36,295 nucleotides of DNA from Flavobacteriaceae bacterium CG2_30_31_66 (GCA_001873065.1 MNYM01000023.1:1-36295); one strand, 5' to 3'; counted from the first letter of the stretch, positions 16,079-25,138 are shown. The notes: generated by a model from the letters alone, not told the origin. A program made the numbers and translations.

Positions 16079-17470
16079 ATGACATTAATCAAATCAATAT
16101 CCGGAATTAGAGGTACAATTGGCGGAAAAACTTCAGATAATCTAACCCCAATTGATGCTGTAAAATTCGCTGCTGCTTATGGCACTTTTTTAAAAAAAAG
16201 AAATTTATCCAAAACTAAATTGACAGTTGTTATCGGAAGAGATGCTCGAATTTCTGGAAACATGATTAGCAGTTTGGTAGCAAATACCTTAGTTGGTTTG
16301 GGAATCAATGTGGTTGATTTGGGGTTGTCAACAACTCCAACTGTTGAGGTTGCAGTTCCTCTTGAAAAAGCGGATGGAGGAATTATTTTGACGGCTTCTC
16401 ACAATCCAAAACAATGGAATGCTTTAAAATTATTAAACGCAAAAGGGGAGTTTTTGAATGGAGCTGATGGCGAAAAAATTTTAGAACTAGCTGAAAATGA
16501 ATCTTTCGAATTTGCAGAAGTGGATGACTTAGGAATTTATACAAACGACAATTCTTATTTAGAAAAACATATAAATGAAGTTTTAAACTTAGAATTGGTT
16601 GATGTTGATGCCATCAGAAAATCAAATTTTAAAGTAGTTGTTGATGCAGTAAATTCTACAGGTGGGATTTTTATTCCTGCTTTATTAAAGGAATTAAATG
16701 TAGAATGTGTAGAGTTATATTGTACCCCAAATGGTCAATTTTCTCACAATCCTGAACCTTTAAAAGAACATTTAGGTGACATTTCTGCATTAGTTGTGAA
16801 AGAAAAAGCAGACTTCGGAATTGTAGTAGATCCTGATGTTGATAGACTTGCTTTGATTTCTGAGGATGGTTCAATGTTTGGCGAAGAATATACTTTGGTT
16901 GCCTGTGCAGATTACGTCTTAGGACGTTTAGGAGGTGGAAATACAGTATCCAATTTATCTTCTTCAAGAGCTTTGAGAGATGTTACAAATCAACATGGAG
17001 GAACCTACACTGCAAGTGCAGTTGGCGAAGTGAACGTCGTTGAAAAAATGAAGGAAACAAATACTGTGATTGGTGGAGAAGGAAATGGCGGAATTATTTA
17101 TCCTGCTTCACATTATGGACGTGATTCTCTGGTAGGAGTTGCCTTATTTTTATCACATTTGGCGCACAAAAAAATATCTTGTAAGCAATTGAGAGATTCG
17201 TATCCAAGTTATTTTATGAGCAAAAACAAAATTCAATTAACCCCAGACATTGATGTTGATATATTATTGGAAACCATGGCTTACACTTATCAAAATGAAG
17301 ATGTAAATACGATTGATGGTGTAAAAATCGACTTTTACAACGAATGGATTCATCTAAGAAAATCAAATACTGAGCCCATTATCAGAATTTACACAGAAGC
17401 AACAACTCAAGAAGCTGCTGATGCTTTGGCAATGAGATTTATCAATGAAATCAAACAAATTATAACCTAG
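16079..17470 (+). CDS. glmM: Phosphoglucosamine mutase
   Basis: A 463-residue alpha-D-phosphohexomutase. The phosphoserine loop TASHNP places the active serine at S107; the Mg-binding DPDVDRLAL motif (around 257), GEGNGGI and the C-terminal RKSNTEPIIRIYTEA phosphate-binding loop are all present. The domain order I-IV is complete. It most likely converts glucosamine 6-phosphate to glucosamine 1-phosphate for UDP-GlcNAc, the precursor of peptidoglycan and lipid A; Bacteroidota enzymes of this group are annotated GlmM, though phosphomannomutase activity cannot be excluded by sequence. The next gene starts 5 bases downstream. Confidence 0.88.
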   Translation: MTLIKSISGIRGTIGGKTSDNLTPIDAVKFAAAYGTFLKKRNLSKTKLTVVIGRDARISGNMISSLVANTLVGLGINVVDLGLSTTPTVEVAVPLEKADGGIILTASHNPKQWNALKLLNAKGEFLNGADGEKILELAENESFEFAEVDDLGIYTNDNSYLEKHINEVLNLELVDVDAIRKSNFKVVVDAVNSTGGIFIPALLKELNVECVELYCTPNGQFSHNPEPLKEHLGDISALVVKEKADFGIVVDPDVDRLALISEDGSMFGEEYTLVACADYVLGRLGGGNTVSNLSSSRALRDVTNQHGGTYTASAVGEVNVVEKMKETNTVIGGEGNGGIIYPASHYGRDSLVGVALFLSHLAHKKISCKQLRDSYPSYFMSKNKIQLTPDIDVDILLETMAYTYQNEDVNTIDGVKIDFYNEWIHLRKSNTEPIIRIYTEATTQEAADALAMRFINEIKQIIT

Positions 17471-17475
17471 AAATT

Positions 17476-18309
17476 TTGAAAACAAAAATCACTTTTTTAT
17501 TATTTTTTACATTAAATTTTTCGTTAATCTCTCAAGAGAACACAACTAAAAAAATCTCAGATAAAGGAAAACTTTTTATTTATTGGGGTTGGAATAGAGC
17601 AAATTATTCAAATTCAGACATTCATTTGACTGGAAATAATTACGATTTTACCTTGAAAAATGTGGTGGCTTATGACAGACCCACGGCTTTTACTTTTGCA
17701 TATTTTAATCCAGTTAAAATTACGATTCCACAAACTAATTTTAGAATTGGGTATTTTTTAAACGATCATTATACAGTTTCAATTGGTGTTGATCACATGA
17801 AATATGTTGTAAAATCATATCAAACCGTCAAAATAAATGGTGAAATAAATGCTGGAACTCCTTTTGATAGAATTTACAATAATGATACCATTTTATTAAG
17901 TCACGATTTCTTTCAATTTGAACATACTGACGGTTTAAATTATATAAATGCTGAATTTAAAAGAGTTGATGATATTGGGCATTTTATAGGAATGAACGAT
18001 AAAGATTTTCAATTAAGCATCACTGAAGGTTTTGGTGGAGGAATTCTATTCCCAAAAACGAATTCAAAATTATTTAACCAAGAGCGCTGGGATGAGTTTC
18101 ATGTTTCTGGTTGGGGAGTTTCAGCAGGAGTTGGATTGAACTTAACTTTTTTTAAATATTTTTTCATACAATCAGATTTAAAATATGGCTATATCAATAT
18201 GCCAGATATTAGAACTACTTTTAATCCTGATGATAAGGCTTCTCAAAACTTTACTTTTTTTGAAAAAACAATTGTTTTTGGCGTAAAATTTAACATTTCG
18301 AAAGGTTAG
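17476..18309 (+). CDS. Predicted outer-membrane beta-barrel protein
   Basis: A 277-residue protein with a TTG start at 17476 and a typical signal peptide (KTKITFLLFFTLNFSLISQ). The mature part alternates aromatic and polar residues in strand-like stretches and ends with a strand (KTIVFGVKFNIS), as expected for a small outer-membrane barrel. There is no motif for a specific family. It sits 5 bases after glmM and 2 bases before the class V PLP enzyme, so the three are probably one transcript; the functional link is not clear. Confidence 0.75.
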   Translation: MKTKITFLLFFTLNFSLISQENTTKKISDKGKLFIYWGWNRANYSNSDIHLTGNNYDFTLKNVVAYDRPTAFTFAYFNPVKITIPQTNFRIGYFLNDHYTVSIGVDHMKYVVKSYQTVKINGEINAGTPFDRIYNNDTILLSHDFFQFEHTDGLNYINAEFKRVDDIGHFIGMNDKDFQLSITEGFGGGILFPKTNSKLFNQERWDEFHVSGWGVSAGVGLNLTFFKYFFIQSDLKYGYINMPDIRTTFNPDDKASQNFTFFEKTIVFGVKFNISKG

Positions 18310-18311
18310 GA

Positions 18312-19772
18312 ATGAGTTTAGAACAGTTTTTCTCTCAATTCAGAAAGCATATAATTGGCATCAATCAAACTTTCAAATCTCCTTATGGATTGCAAAAAGT
18401 AATCTATGCAGATTGGACTGCAAGCGGTCGACTTTATAGACCCATTGAAGAAAAAATCTCAAATGAATTAGGTCCTTTTGTAGCGAATACACACACTGAA
18501 ACTACTACAACTGGCGCAGCAATGACACTAGCTTATCACGAAGCTAGAAAAATTATCAAACACCATGTAAATGCTAATAACAATGATGTTTTAATCACTG
18601 CTGGTTCAGGAATGACGGGGGTTGTGAATAAATTTCAACGTATTTTAGGATTAAAAATTACCGAAAGTTTAAAAAATTTTACCACAATTCCTCATGATTT
18701 AAAACCTGTAATTTTTATTTCACATATGGAACATCACTCAAATCAAACTTCTTGGTTAGAGACAATTGCCGATGTTGAAGTAGTTCCTGCTGATGAGAAT
18801 GGACTGGTTTCTGTAAAGAATTTTGAGATTGCAATTCGAAACCATCAAGATAGAAAATTGAAGTACGTTGCCATAACTTCTTGTTCAAATGTTACTGGGA
18901 TTAAAACTCCTTATCATGAAATTGCAAAGCTCATTCATCAAAATAAAGGATTGTGTTTTGTTGATTTTGCCTGTTGTGCGCCCTATGTAAACATCAATAT
19001 GCACCCTGATGATGAGGCTTATTTAGATGCTATTTATTTTTCTCCACATAAATTTTTAGGCGGCCCTGGAAGTGCAGGAGTGTTGATTTTTAATAAAAAA
19101 TTATACAAAAATATCGTTCCTGACAATCCTGGGGGAGGAACTGTTTCATACACAAACCCTTGGGGTCAACGTGATTATTTTGTTGATGTTGAAACCAGAG
19201 AAGATGGCGGAACACCTGCTTTTTTACAAACTATGAAAATTGCTTTTGCCATTCAATTGAAAGAAAAAATGGGCGTTTCAAATATTGAAAATCGAGAAAA
19301 TGATATCAATAATAAAATGTTTAAAACGCTCGAAAATTTGCAAGGTGTTAAAATTTTAGCCCCAAATCAAAAAAAAAGATTGAGTATTTTTTCTTTTTAT
19401 TTTGAAAAATATCATTTCAATTTGGTTGTAAAATTATTGAATGATCGTTTCGGAATTCAAACAAGAGGTGGTTGTTCTTGTGCAGGAACGTATGGTCATT
19501 ATTTGTTAAATGTGGATCAAGAAACTTCTACCAGAATAAAAAATCAAATTTTAGAAGGGTGTAATACCCAAAAACCAGGATGGATTCGAATGTCTTTACA
19601 TCCAACTATTACAAGTGAAGAACTCGATTTTGTTGCCAATTCTTTACAAGAGTTATCTAAAAATATTGATAGTTGGTCTCAAGAATATTTATATGATTCA
19701 GAGCGAAATGACTTTGTTCATAAATCAATTCAATCTATTGAAAATAAATTGGTTAATTCTTGGTTTTCTTAG
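18312..19772 (+). CDS. Class V aminotransferase-fold PLP enzyme (cysteine desulfurase-like)
   Basis: A 486-residue PLP enzyme of the SufS/NifS fold. The N-terminal YADWTASGRLYRPIEE and NTHTETT motifs are those of the class V family. The Schiff-base lysine is K247 (FSPHKFLGG), and the C-terminal RGGCSCAGTYGHYLL region carries C388 and C390 where SufS-type enzymes have the catalytic cysteine. It is about 80 residues longer than SufS, and no suf genes surround it, so it probably belongs to an uncharacterised side branch rather than being the main Fe-S cluster desulfurase. Its 3' end overlaps the convergent acyltransferase gene by 20 bases. Confidence 0.88.
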   Translation: MSLEQFFSQFRKHIIGINQTFKSPYGLQKVIYADWTASGRLYRPIEEKISNELGPFVANTHTETTTTGAAMTLAYHEARKIIKHHVNANNNDVLITAGSGMTGVVNKFQRILGLKITESLKNFTTIPHDLKPVIFISHMEHHSNQTSWLETIADVEVVPADENGLVSVKNFEIAIRNHQDRKLKYVAITSCSNVTGIKTPYHEIAKLIHQNKGLCFVDFACCAPYVNINMHPDDEAYLDAIYFSPHKFLGGPGSAGVLIFNKKLYKNIVPDNPGGGTVSYTNPWGQRDYFVDVETREDGGTPAFLQTMKIAFAIQLKEKMGVSNIENRENDINNKMFKTLENLQGVKILAPNQKKRLSIFSFYFEKYHFNLVVKLLNDRFGIQTRGGCSCAGTYGHYLLNVDQETSTRIKNQILEGCNTQKPGWIRMSLHPTITSEELDFVANSLQELSKNIDSWSQEYLYDSERNDFVHKSIQSIENKLVNSWFS

Positions 19773-20670
19773 AAATAGTCATTTTTTGCCACTCTTCAAA
19801 TCGATGTTCATGTTTGAACCTATTGTGTGACCAAAGATAAACTTCCGGATTTTGTCGGATATTTTTCTCAGTAAGAGTAAGGTATTTTTCCGTCAATTCA
19901 AAATTTTCAAATTCATTTGGATTTTCTGTAATCAATTGAAATTCAGTTTCATAATAACCTCTTTTGATTTTCTTTGTATGATAATTAATTACTACCAAAT
20001 CAAATTTTTTCGCCAACATTTCTAGCCCCGTATGAACAGGAACTTTTACTCCAAAAAAGTTTGTCCAATAAAAAGTTTTTTCAATCAAAGGCGATTGGTC
20101 ACTTAATAAAATATAAATTCCTTGAATGGTATTTTTATAATTTAATACCATTTCTTTTACCATTTCAGAGGTTTTTATTCCTTTTACACCAAAACGCTCT
20201 CTTGATTTTTTTAAAGTAGCATCAAAATACGGATTTCTTAATTGATTGTATGCACCAAAAACTTCGGTTTCTGCAATTAATGGTAGGTTTATTGACCATT
20301 CCCAATTTGCTTGATGTGCACCAACCAAGGCAATACTTTTTTTATTTTTTACGAATGAATTGAGCAATTCAGGGTTCTTATAAGTGTATCTTTTGAGGAT
20401 TTCATTTTTCCCCATCGAAAATCCCTTTACGATTTCTATAAGCATATCCGAAAAATGTTGAAAAAATTTCTTTGACAATTCTTTTTTTTCTAAATCAGTT
20501 TTTTCAGGAAAAACCCTTGAAATATTTCTTAAAACAACTTCTTTACGATATCCAAAAATATAATAAATCAATACAAATAATATATCTGAAATAACGTATA
20601 AAACCCTCATTGGTAATCTTGAAAAAAGCCAAGCAAAAGGATAAACAACAAAAAAAAGTAGGCTCTGCAT
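19753..20670 (-). CDS. LpxL/HtrB-like lysophospholipid acyltransferase
   Basis: A 305-residue inner-membrane acyltransferase of the lipid A late-acyltransferase family. Hydrophobic N-terminal segments (about 1-40) anchor it, the N-terminal RNISRVFPEKT motif is typical, and the HX4E catalytic pair is H119/E124 (GAHQANWEW). The SDQSP motif further on also fits the family. It would add a secondary acyl chain to a lipid A precursor, or modify another lipid such as an aminolipid; the sequence does not decide. It overlaps the preceding convergent gene by 20 bases. Confidence 0.9.
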   Translation of the reverse strand: MQSLLFFVVYPFAWLFSRLPMRVLYVISDILFVLIYYIFGYRKEVVLRNISRVFPEKTDLEKKELSKKFFQHFSDMLIEIVKGFSMGKNEILKRYTYKNPELLNSFVKNKKSIALVGAHQANWEWSINLPLIAETEVFGAYNQLRNPYFDATLKKSRERFGVKGIKTSEMVKEMVLNYKNTIQGIYILLSDQSPLIEKTFYWTNFFGVKVPVHTGLEMLAKKFDLVVINYHTKKIKRGYYETEFQLITENPNEFENFELTEKYLTLTEKNIRQNPEVYLWSHNRFKHEHRFEEWQKMTISKKTKN

Positions 20671-20738
20671 AGGAAAATTTATTTTGCAAATATCATTATT
20701 TTAAATGAAACTATGGTATTTAAAACTTTCGATTTTAT

Positions 20739-20746
20739 TAAGTTTG
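20739..20746 (+). promoter_or_regulatory. -7 element of a near-leaderless rhomboid transcript
   Basis: TAAGTTTG fits TAnnTTTG and ends 4 bases before the rhomboid ATG at 20751, so transcription would begin at or next to the start codon. Confidence 0.5.
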
Positions 20747-20750
20747 CACT

Positions 20751-21404
20751 ATGTTACAGAATACAAATATTATAGTTTTTGCTATTATCATAGTCAATGT
20801 GATTGTTTCTATGAAAGGTTTTGATAATTTTTCATTTTTTGAAAGTTATAAATTTCAGGTTAACAAAATCACCAAAAATGAAAAAATGAGACTGTTGAGC
20901 TCTGGATTTTTGCATGTTGACTGGATGCATTTGGGGTTCAATATGTATGCTTTGTATCTTTTTGGCGGAATAGTTTCTTCAATGCTTGGTATTTTTAGTT
21001 TTCTGACTATTTACTTTGGAAGTTTGATCGCGGGAAATTTATATACTTTACACTATCACAAAAATGAACCATACTACAGTGCAGTTGGTGCTTCAGGTGC
21101 AGTTTCTGGAATTGTATATTCTTCAATTTTATTATTTCCAAACATGAAATTGTTGTTATTTTTTGCGATTCCAATGCCAGGGTATGTTTTTGGTGTTGGT
21201 TATTTATTGTATTCTATTTATGGGATGAAAAAACAGTTAGGAAATATTGGTCATGCTGCACATTTAGGAGGCACAATTAGTGGTTTTGCGATTACACTTT
21301 TATTTGTTCCTACACTTTTTTTAACAAATACAATTTTCGTTATTTTATTGGCAATTCCAATAGTATTGTTATTACTTTTTGGAAGTAAATTGAAAAGTTT
21401 ATAA
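20751..21404 (+). CDS. Rhomboid family intramembrane serine protease
   Basis: A 217-residue polytopic membrane protein with six predicted helices. The catalytic serine is S115 in GASGAVSG and the histidine H171 in GHAAHLGG; the HLGFNM motif (60-65) supplies the helix-2 histidine and asparagine of the oxyanion site. All key residues are intact, so it should be an active GlpG-type protease that cleaves transmembrane substrates. It is monocistronic, with its own promoter and a palindromic terminator shared with the opposing tRNA. Confidence 0.93.
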   Translation: MLQNTNIIVFAIIIVNVIVSMKGFDNFSFFESYKFQVNKITKNEKMRLLSSGFLHVDWMHLGFNMYALYLFGGIVSSMLGIFSFLTIYFGSLIAGNLYTLHYHKNEPYYSAVGASGAVSGIVYSSILLFPNMKLLLFFAIPMPGYVFGVGYLLYSIYGMKKQLGNIGHAAHLGGTISGFAITLLFVPTLFLTNTIFVILLAIPIVLLLLFGSKLKSL

Positions 21405-21408
21405 TAAA

Positions 21409-21436
21409 AAAAACGTTGCAAATTTGCAACGTTTTT
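21409..21436. terminator. Bidirectional terminator between the rhomboid gene and tRNA-Gly
   Basis: A perfect 28-base palindrome centred between 21422 and 21423 (GTTGCAAATTTGCAAC core) flanked by A and T runs. It can end transcription from both sides. Confidence 0.85.
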
Positions 21437-21437
21437 G

Positions 21438-21510
21438 AGCGAGAGACCGGGCTCGAACCGGCGACATTTAGCTTGGAAGGCTAAAGCTCTACCAACTGAG
21501 CTACTCTCGC
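21438..21510 (-). tRNA. tRNA-Gly (anticodon TCC)
   Basis: A 73-base cloverleaf on the minus strand. The acceptor stem is GCGAGAG with CTCTCGC, the D arm is AGCTCAGTTGGTAGAGCT, the anticodon stem TTTAGC/GCTAAA encloses CTTCCAA with anticodon TCC, and the T arm GCCGG-TTCGAGC-CCGGT is normal. The discriminator base is T and the CCA end is not encoded. It has its own promoter just upstream. Confidence 0.95.
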
Positions 21511-21522
21511 AGTAAAGCATTG

Positions 21523-21552
21523 CAAATATAAAATCATTTTTGATTTCTACAA
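21523..21552 (-). promoter_or_regulatory. Promoter of tRNA-Gly
   Basis: On the minus strand, TTG (21550-21552) and TATATTTG (21523-21530) are separated by exactly 19 bases, an ideal Bacteroidota promoter. Transcription would start about 8 bases before the tRNA. Confidence 0.75.
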
Positions 21553-21572
21553 TTTTTTATTTCAAAAAATAT

Positions 21573-22448
21573 TTAAGAACTTGCTTTTATCATTCGATCA
21601 TTTCCAAAAATATCTTTTCGCAATTCAATATTTTTAAAACCTTTTTTCACTAACATCTCAACTGTTTGATTACCTAAATATTGATTGATTTCAAAAAACA
21701 ATAAACCGTTTTTTGATAAATGTAGTAAAGCCAAATTTGCGATTTTTTCATAAAAAATCAACGGATTTTCGTCAGAAACAAACAGCGCTTCATGAGGTTC
21801 GTTTTCAAGCACATTTTTGTTCATTTCAACTTTTTCTAAATTTCGTATATAAGGAGGATTCGAAACGATAACGTCAAATGCAATGTTTGAAACGTTACTT
21901 AAACGAGTTGCTTTTAAAATATCCATCTCATAAAAATCAACAGAAACTTGGTTGATTTCAGCATTTTTTTTAGCAATTTCCAACGCTTTGTTTGAAATAT
22001 CAATCGCAGAAACTTTTGAAGAGTTTAAATTTTTTGATAACGAAATTGCAATACAACCTGAACCAGTTCCAATATCTAAAATAGTGATTTTTGGTAATAA
22101 TTTTTTATGTTGAATTTTGACTTCATCAATAACCCAACGTACCAGTTCTTCTGTTTCTGGTCTCGGAATCAAGGTGTTTTTGTCCACCAAAAAAGGCAAT
22201 CCAAAAAATTCGGTTTTTCCTAATATATATTGAATAGGTTCTTGATTTTTTAATCTTTCAAGAGCTTCGTTAAATAGTTTTTTTTTGGTTTCATCAATCA
22301 TAAATTCCGATTGTAATACCAAATCAATTCTTGTAAAACCCAAATATTCATCCGATAGAAAAAGGAAAAAAGTATCAATTTCAGTACTAGGAAAAATATC
22401 TTTTAAAGATTCAGAAAATTCTTTTTTATGTTCTTTTAATGGTATCAA
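21573..22448 (-). CDS. prmC: PrmC, release factor glutamine methyltransferase
   Basis: A 291-residue SAM-dependent methyltransferase that modifies the glutamine of the GGQ motif in release factors RF1 and RF2. The N-terminal helical domain ends with IQYILGKTEFFGL and LIPRPETEELV, both PrmC signatures. SAM binds at DIGTGSGCIA (125-134), and NPPY (197-200) positions the glutamine amide. The start is a TTG at 22448, chosen because the helical domain begins there and no ATG is near. The upstream acetyltransferase gene ends 18 bases before it, so the two form a minus-strand operon. Confidence 0.95.
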   Translation of the reverse strand: MIPLKEHKKEFSESLKDIFPSTEIDTFFLFLSDEYLGFTRIDLVLQSEFMIDETKKKLFNEALERLKNQEPIQYILGKTEFFGLPFLVDKNTLIPRPETEELVRWVIDEVKIQHKKLLPKITILDIGTGSGCIAISLSKNLNSSKVSAIDISNKALEIAKKNAEINQVSVDFYEMDILKATRLSNVSNIAFDVIVSNPPYIRNLEKVEMNKNVLENEPHEALFVSDENPLIFYEKIANLALLHLSKNGLLFFEINQYLGNQTVEMLVKKGFKNIELRKDIFGNDRMIKASS

Positions 22449-22466
22449 AATTTGGTTTGATTGTGT

Positions 22467-22958
22467 TTATAAATCTTTAATCATCCAAACGTCACAAGAA
22501 TAGTGACAAGTATTTCCCATAGGTTTTTCTAAATTTTTGAAGCCATTTTTTTTGTATAATTTTACGGCATCTTTCATATATGGAAGTGTCTCTAAATAAC
22601 AACTTTCAAATCCAAATTCTTTGGCTTTTTCTAAACAAATTGAAATCATTTTTGAGCCCAAACCTTTGCCTCTTGCTTCAGGTAAAAAATACATTTTTTG
22701 CAATTCGCAAACATTTCCATCAAAATTATCTAATTGTGCAATTCCTGCACCACCAACAACTTTGTTTTGATATTCTAACACAAAATAAATAGCTTTCTCT
22801 TTTTGATAGGTTTCATAAAGTTGGTCAGTTGCCTTGTCTTCGTAGGCAGTACCAACAGTTGGTGCGCCCATTTCTAGGATTACATTTCTTACAACCAAAG
22901 CGAGTTGCGGATTGTCTTTTTGCTCAATTTCTCTTATAATATACTCTTGATTTGACAT
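22467..22958 (-). CDS. GNAT family N-acetyltransferase
   Basis: A 163-residue GNAT protein. The acetyl-CoA pyrophosphate-binding motif RGKGLGSKMI lies near residue 95, preceded by the strand LQKMYFLPEA and followed by YLETLPYMKDAVKLYKKNGF, a common end of this fold. The substrate is unknown. It lies directly upstream of prmC in the same orientation. Confidence 0.9.
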   Translation of the reverse strand: MSNQEYIIREIEQKDNPQLALVVRNVILEMGAPTVGTAYEDKATDQLYETYQKEKAIYFVLEYQNKVVGGAGIAQLDNFDGNVCELQKMYFLPEARGKGLGSKMISICLEKAKEFGFESCYLETLPYMKDAVKLYKKNGFKNLEKPMGNTCHYSCDVWMIKDL

Positions 22959-22975
22959 TTAATACTGTATTTTTG
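22947..22975 (+). promoter_or_regulatory. Promoter of the LEA-lipoprotein/ribD operon
   Basis: TTG (22947-22949) and TATTTTTG (22968-22975) are 18 bases apart on the plus strand. The predicted start is near 22982, 30 bases before the lipoprotein ATG. Confidence 0.6.
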
Positions 22976-23011
22976 CGAGGGCAATTTACCCATTTTTTTT
23001 AAAATCTATAG

Positions 23012-23476
23012 ATGAAAAAAGTAGTCATTTTTTTCGGATTTTTTTTGATTTTTTATAGTTGTTCTGTAAAAAAATCACCAGTTTTTCTTAAGGTTGATGA
23101 TTTCAAAATCATCAATATTGCCTCTGATACCATACGTTTGGGAGCAAATGCTTATTTTAACAATCCAAATGATGTAAGTGGAAATATTTACACTAATAAT
23201 TTAAAAGTGTTTATCAATGAAGCAGATGTTGCACAAGTTTCTTCGGATGTTTATAAAGTTCCTGCTCGAAAAGATTTCGCAATTCCATTAAAAATTGCCA
23301 TTCCATCAAAACGGTTTTTTGAAAATACTAAAAACGGAATTTTAGGTGGTTTGTTTAATACCCTAATGAACAAACCTGTAAAAGTGCAGTTGAAAGGAAA
23401 ATTAGACTACGTAGTTTTGGGTTTTAAAAAAGAATTTATCATCGATAAAACTGAGGAAATAATTATAAAATTGTAA
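23012..23476 (+). CDS. LEA type 2 (WHy-domain) lipoprotein
   Basis: A 154-residue lipoprotein with a signal sequence and lipobox (IFYSC, C17). The mature part is a single LEA14-like beta-sandwich: ANAYFNNPNDVSGNIYTNNL, then an internal strand with VPARKDFAIPLKIAIPS and a closing GKLDYVVLGFKKEF. Such domains occur in water-stress proteins and in bacterial envelope proteins of unknown role. It is the first gene of a run with ribD and a HAD hydrolase. Its TAA stop is in the same frame as the ribD coding sequence that follows. Confidence 0.82.
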   Translation: MKKVVIFFGFFLIFYSCSVKKSPVFLKVDDFKIINIASDTIRLGANAYFNNPNDVSGNIYTNNLKVFINEADVAQVSSDVYKVPARKDFAIPLKIAIPSKRFFENTKNGILGGLFNTLMNKPVKVQLKGKLDYVVLGFKKEFIIDKTEEIIIKL

Positions 23477-23509
23477 CGTATCAATCAAGAATTTTACATA
23501 AAACGTTGT

Positions 23510-24523
23510 TTGCAAATTGCCAAAAATGGCATTGGAATTTCACGTCCTAATCCTGCTGTTGGGGCAGTAATTGTGCATGAAAATAAAATTATTGGTGAAG
23601 GTTTTACGTCAGTTTATGGTGAAAATCATGCAGAAGTAAATGCGGTAAATTCAGTAAAAAATGTTGAGCTTTTAAAAGAGTCAACCATTTATGTGACGCT
23701 TGAACCTTGTTCACATCATGGAAAAACACCTCCTTGTGCGGATTTATTGGTGAAACACCGATTCAAAAAAGTAGTGATTGGTTGTGTAGATTCTAATAAA
23801 TTGGTTGCAGGAAAAGGAATTGAACGTTTAAGAAATGCTGGAATTGAAGTAGTTGTTGGAGTTTTGGAAAAGGAATGTAGAGAACATCATAAGCGTTTTT
23901 TTACGGTTCAAGAAAAAAATCGTCCATATATTATTTTAAAATGGGCACAAACTGCTGATTTTTTTATTGCTCCTGAAACCAAAAATCTACAAAAACCCAT
24001 TTGGATTTCCAATCAATATTCACAACAATTGGTACATAAATTCCGGACTCAAGAGCAGGCTATTTTGGTTGGGACAAATACTGTTTTGTCTGACAATCCA
24101 AAATTAAATGTCCGAAATTGGTCGGGAGAAAATCCCATCAGAATTGTGATTGATAAAGATTTGAAAATTCCAAAAAATCTATTTGTTTACGACCAAACTG
24201 TTGCAACAATTTTTATTACCACTTTTACAAATTCCAAGGAAAAATTATCTGAAAAACTTATTTTTGAAGGTATCAATTTTGATGAAAGTATAGCAAAGCA
24301 AATCTGTGATATTTTGCAAAAACACCAAATTCAATCCATACTTATCGAAGGAGGTACTAAAACCTTACAAACATTTATTGATGAAAATCTGTGGGATGAA
24401 GCCTATGTTTTTACCTCAGAAAAAAGTTTTGAAAATGGTTTGAAAGCGCCTATTTTAAGTGCAAAAAAACAATCAGAAAAGCAAATTAAGAACGATATTT
24501 TAAAAATATATAAAAATGATTAA
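23510..24523 (+). CDS. ribD: RibD, riboflavin deaminase/reductase
   Basis: A bifunctional riboflavin-synthesis enzyme. The deaminase domain has HAEVNAV (H40, E42) and the zinc cysteines C67 and C76 (PCSHHGKTPPC); the reductase domain runs from about 140 with YIILKWAQTADFFIAP, LVGTNTVLSDNPKLNVR and IEGGTKTLQTFI. It deaminates and then reduces the pyrimidine intermediate. No ATG or GTG exists upstream. TTG 23510 is the first common start codon, but family homology (NQEFYIKRC) reaches upstream to an ATC at 23480, only 3 bases after the previous gene's stop, so translation may begin there. The last 8 bases overlap the next gene. Confidence 0.93.
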   Translation: MQIAKNGIGISRPNPAVGAVIVHENKIIGEGFTSVYGENHAEVNAVNSVKNVELLKESTIYVTLEPCSHHGKTPPCADLLVKHRFKKVVIGCVDSNKLVAGKGIERLRNAGIEVVVGVLEKECREHHKRFFTVQEKNRPYIILKWAQTADFFIAPETKNLQKPIWISNQYSQQLVHKFRTQEQAILVGTNTVLSDNPKLNVRNWSGENPIRIVIDKDLKIPKNLFVYDQTVATIFITTFTNSKEKLSEKLIFEGINFDESIAKQICDILQKHQIQSILIEGGTKTLQTFIDENLWDEAYVFTSEKSFENGLKAPILSAKKQSEKQIKNDILKIYKND

Positions 24524-25127
24524 AAATATAATTTTTGACTTCGGAGATATTTTTATCAATTTAGATAAAGAAGCAACTCCAAAAGGTTTGGCAAAATTAG
24601 GAATTCCAAAAATGACAGATGAAATTGTGCAATTAAATCATGATTATGAAAAAGGAATGATCGAATCTGAGGTTTTTATCAATTTTTTTAAAAAAAAATA
24701 TAACATTTCTAAGTCAGATTTATTAGTTGCATGGAACGCTATTTTATTAGATTTTCCAGCGAAAAGATTCGAATTCTTGAAAAACTTATCGGCAAGTAAA
24801 AAATACAGATTGTTTTTGTTAAGTAATACCAATGATTTGCATTTTCAATATGTAAAAGACATCTGGGGAATGAAATTTTATAAAGATTTCAAAGACTGTT
24901 TTGAGCAATTTTATCTTTCGTACGAAATAAAATTAAGAAAACCAGACAAAGAAATTTTTGAGTTTGTTTTGAGCGAAAATGGTTTAATTGCAAATGAAAC
25001 TTTATTTGTTGATGATTTAAAAGAAAATACTGACGGCGCAAGTTTATTGGGAATTCATGTTTGGAACCTCAATCCAACAAAAGAATGTGTTTCGAATTTA
25101 TTAACCATAAAAAGTGATTTATTTTGA
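24516..25127 (+). CDS. HAD family hydrolase (YihX-like)
   Basis: A 203-residue HAD-superfamily protein. Motif I is IIFDFGDIFINLD with nucleophile D8 and glycine at the +2 position, as in YihX/epoxide-hydrolase-like members. Motif II is LLSNTND, motif III KLRKPDKEIF and motif IV LFVDDLKENTDGA. A helical cap lies at about 20-75. It is likely a sugar-phosphate or nucleotide phosphatase. It overlaps ribD by 8 bases; since riboflavin synthesis needs a phosphatase after RibD, it is a candidate for that step, but this is inference from position only. Confidence 0.88.
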   Translation: MIKNIIFDFGDIFINLDKEATPKGLAKLGIPKMTDEIVQLNHDYEKGMIESEVFINFFKKKYNISKSDLLVAWNAILLDFPAKRFEFLKNLSASKKYRLFLLSNTNDLHFQYVKDIWGMKFYKDFKDCFEQFYLSYEIKLRKPDKEIFEFVLSENGLIANETLFVDDLKENTDGASLLGIHVWNLNPTKECVSNLLTIKSDLF

Positions 25128-25138
25128 GTTTTTTTGGT

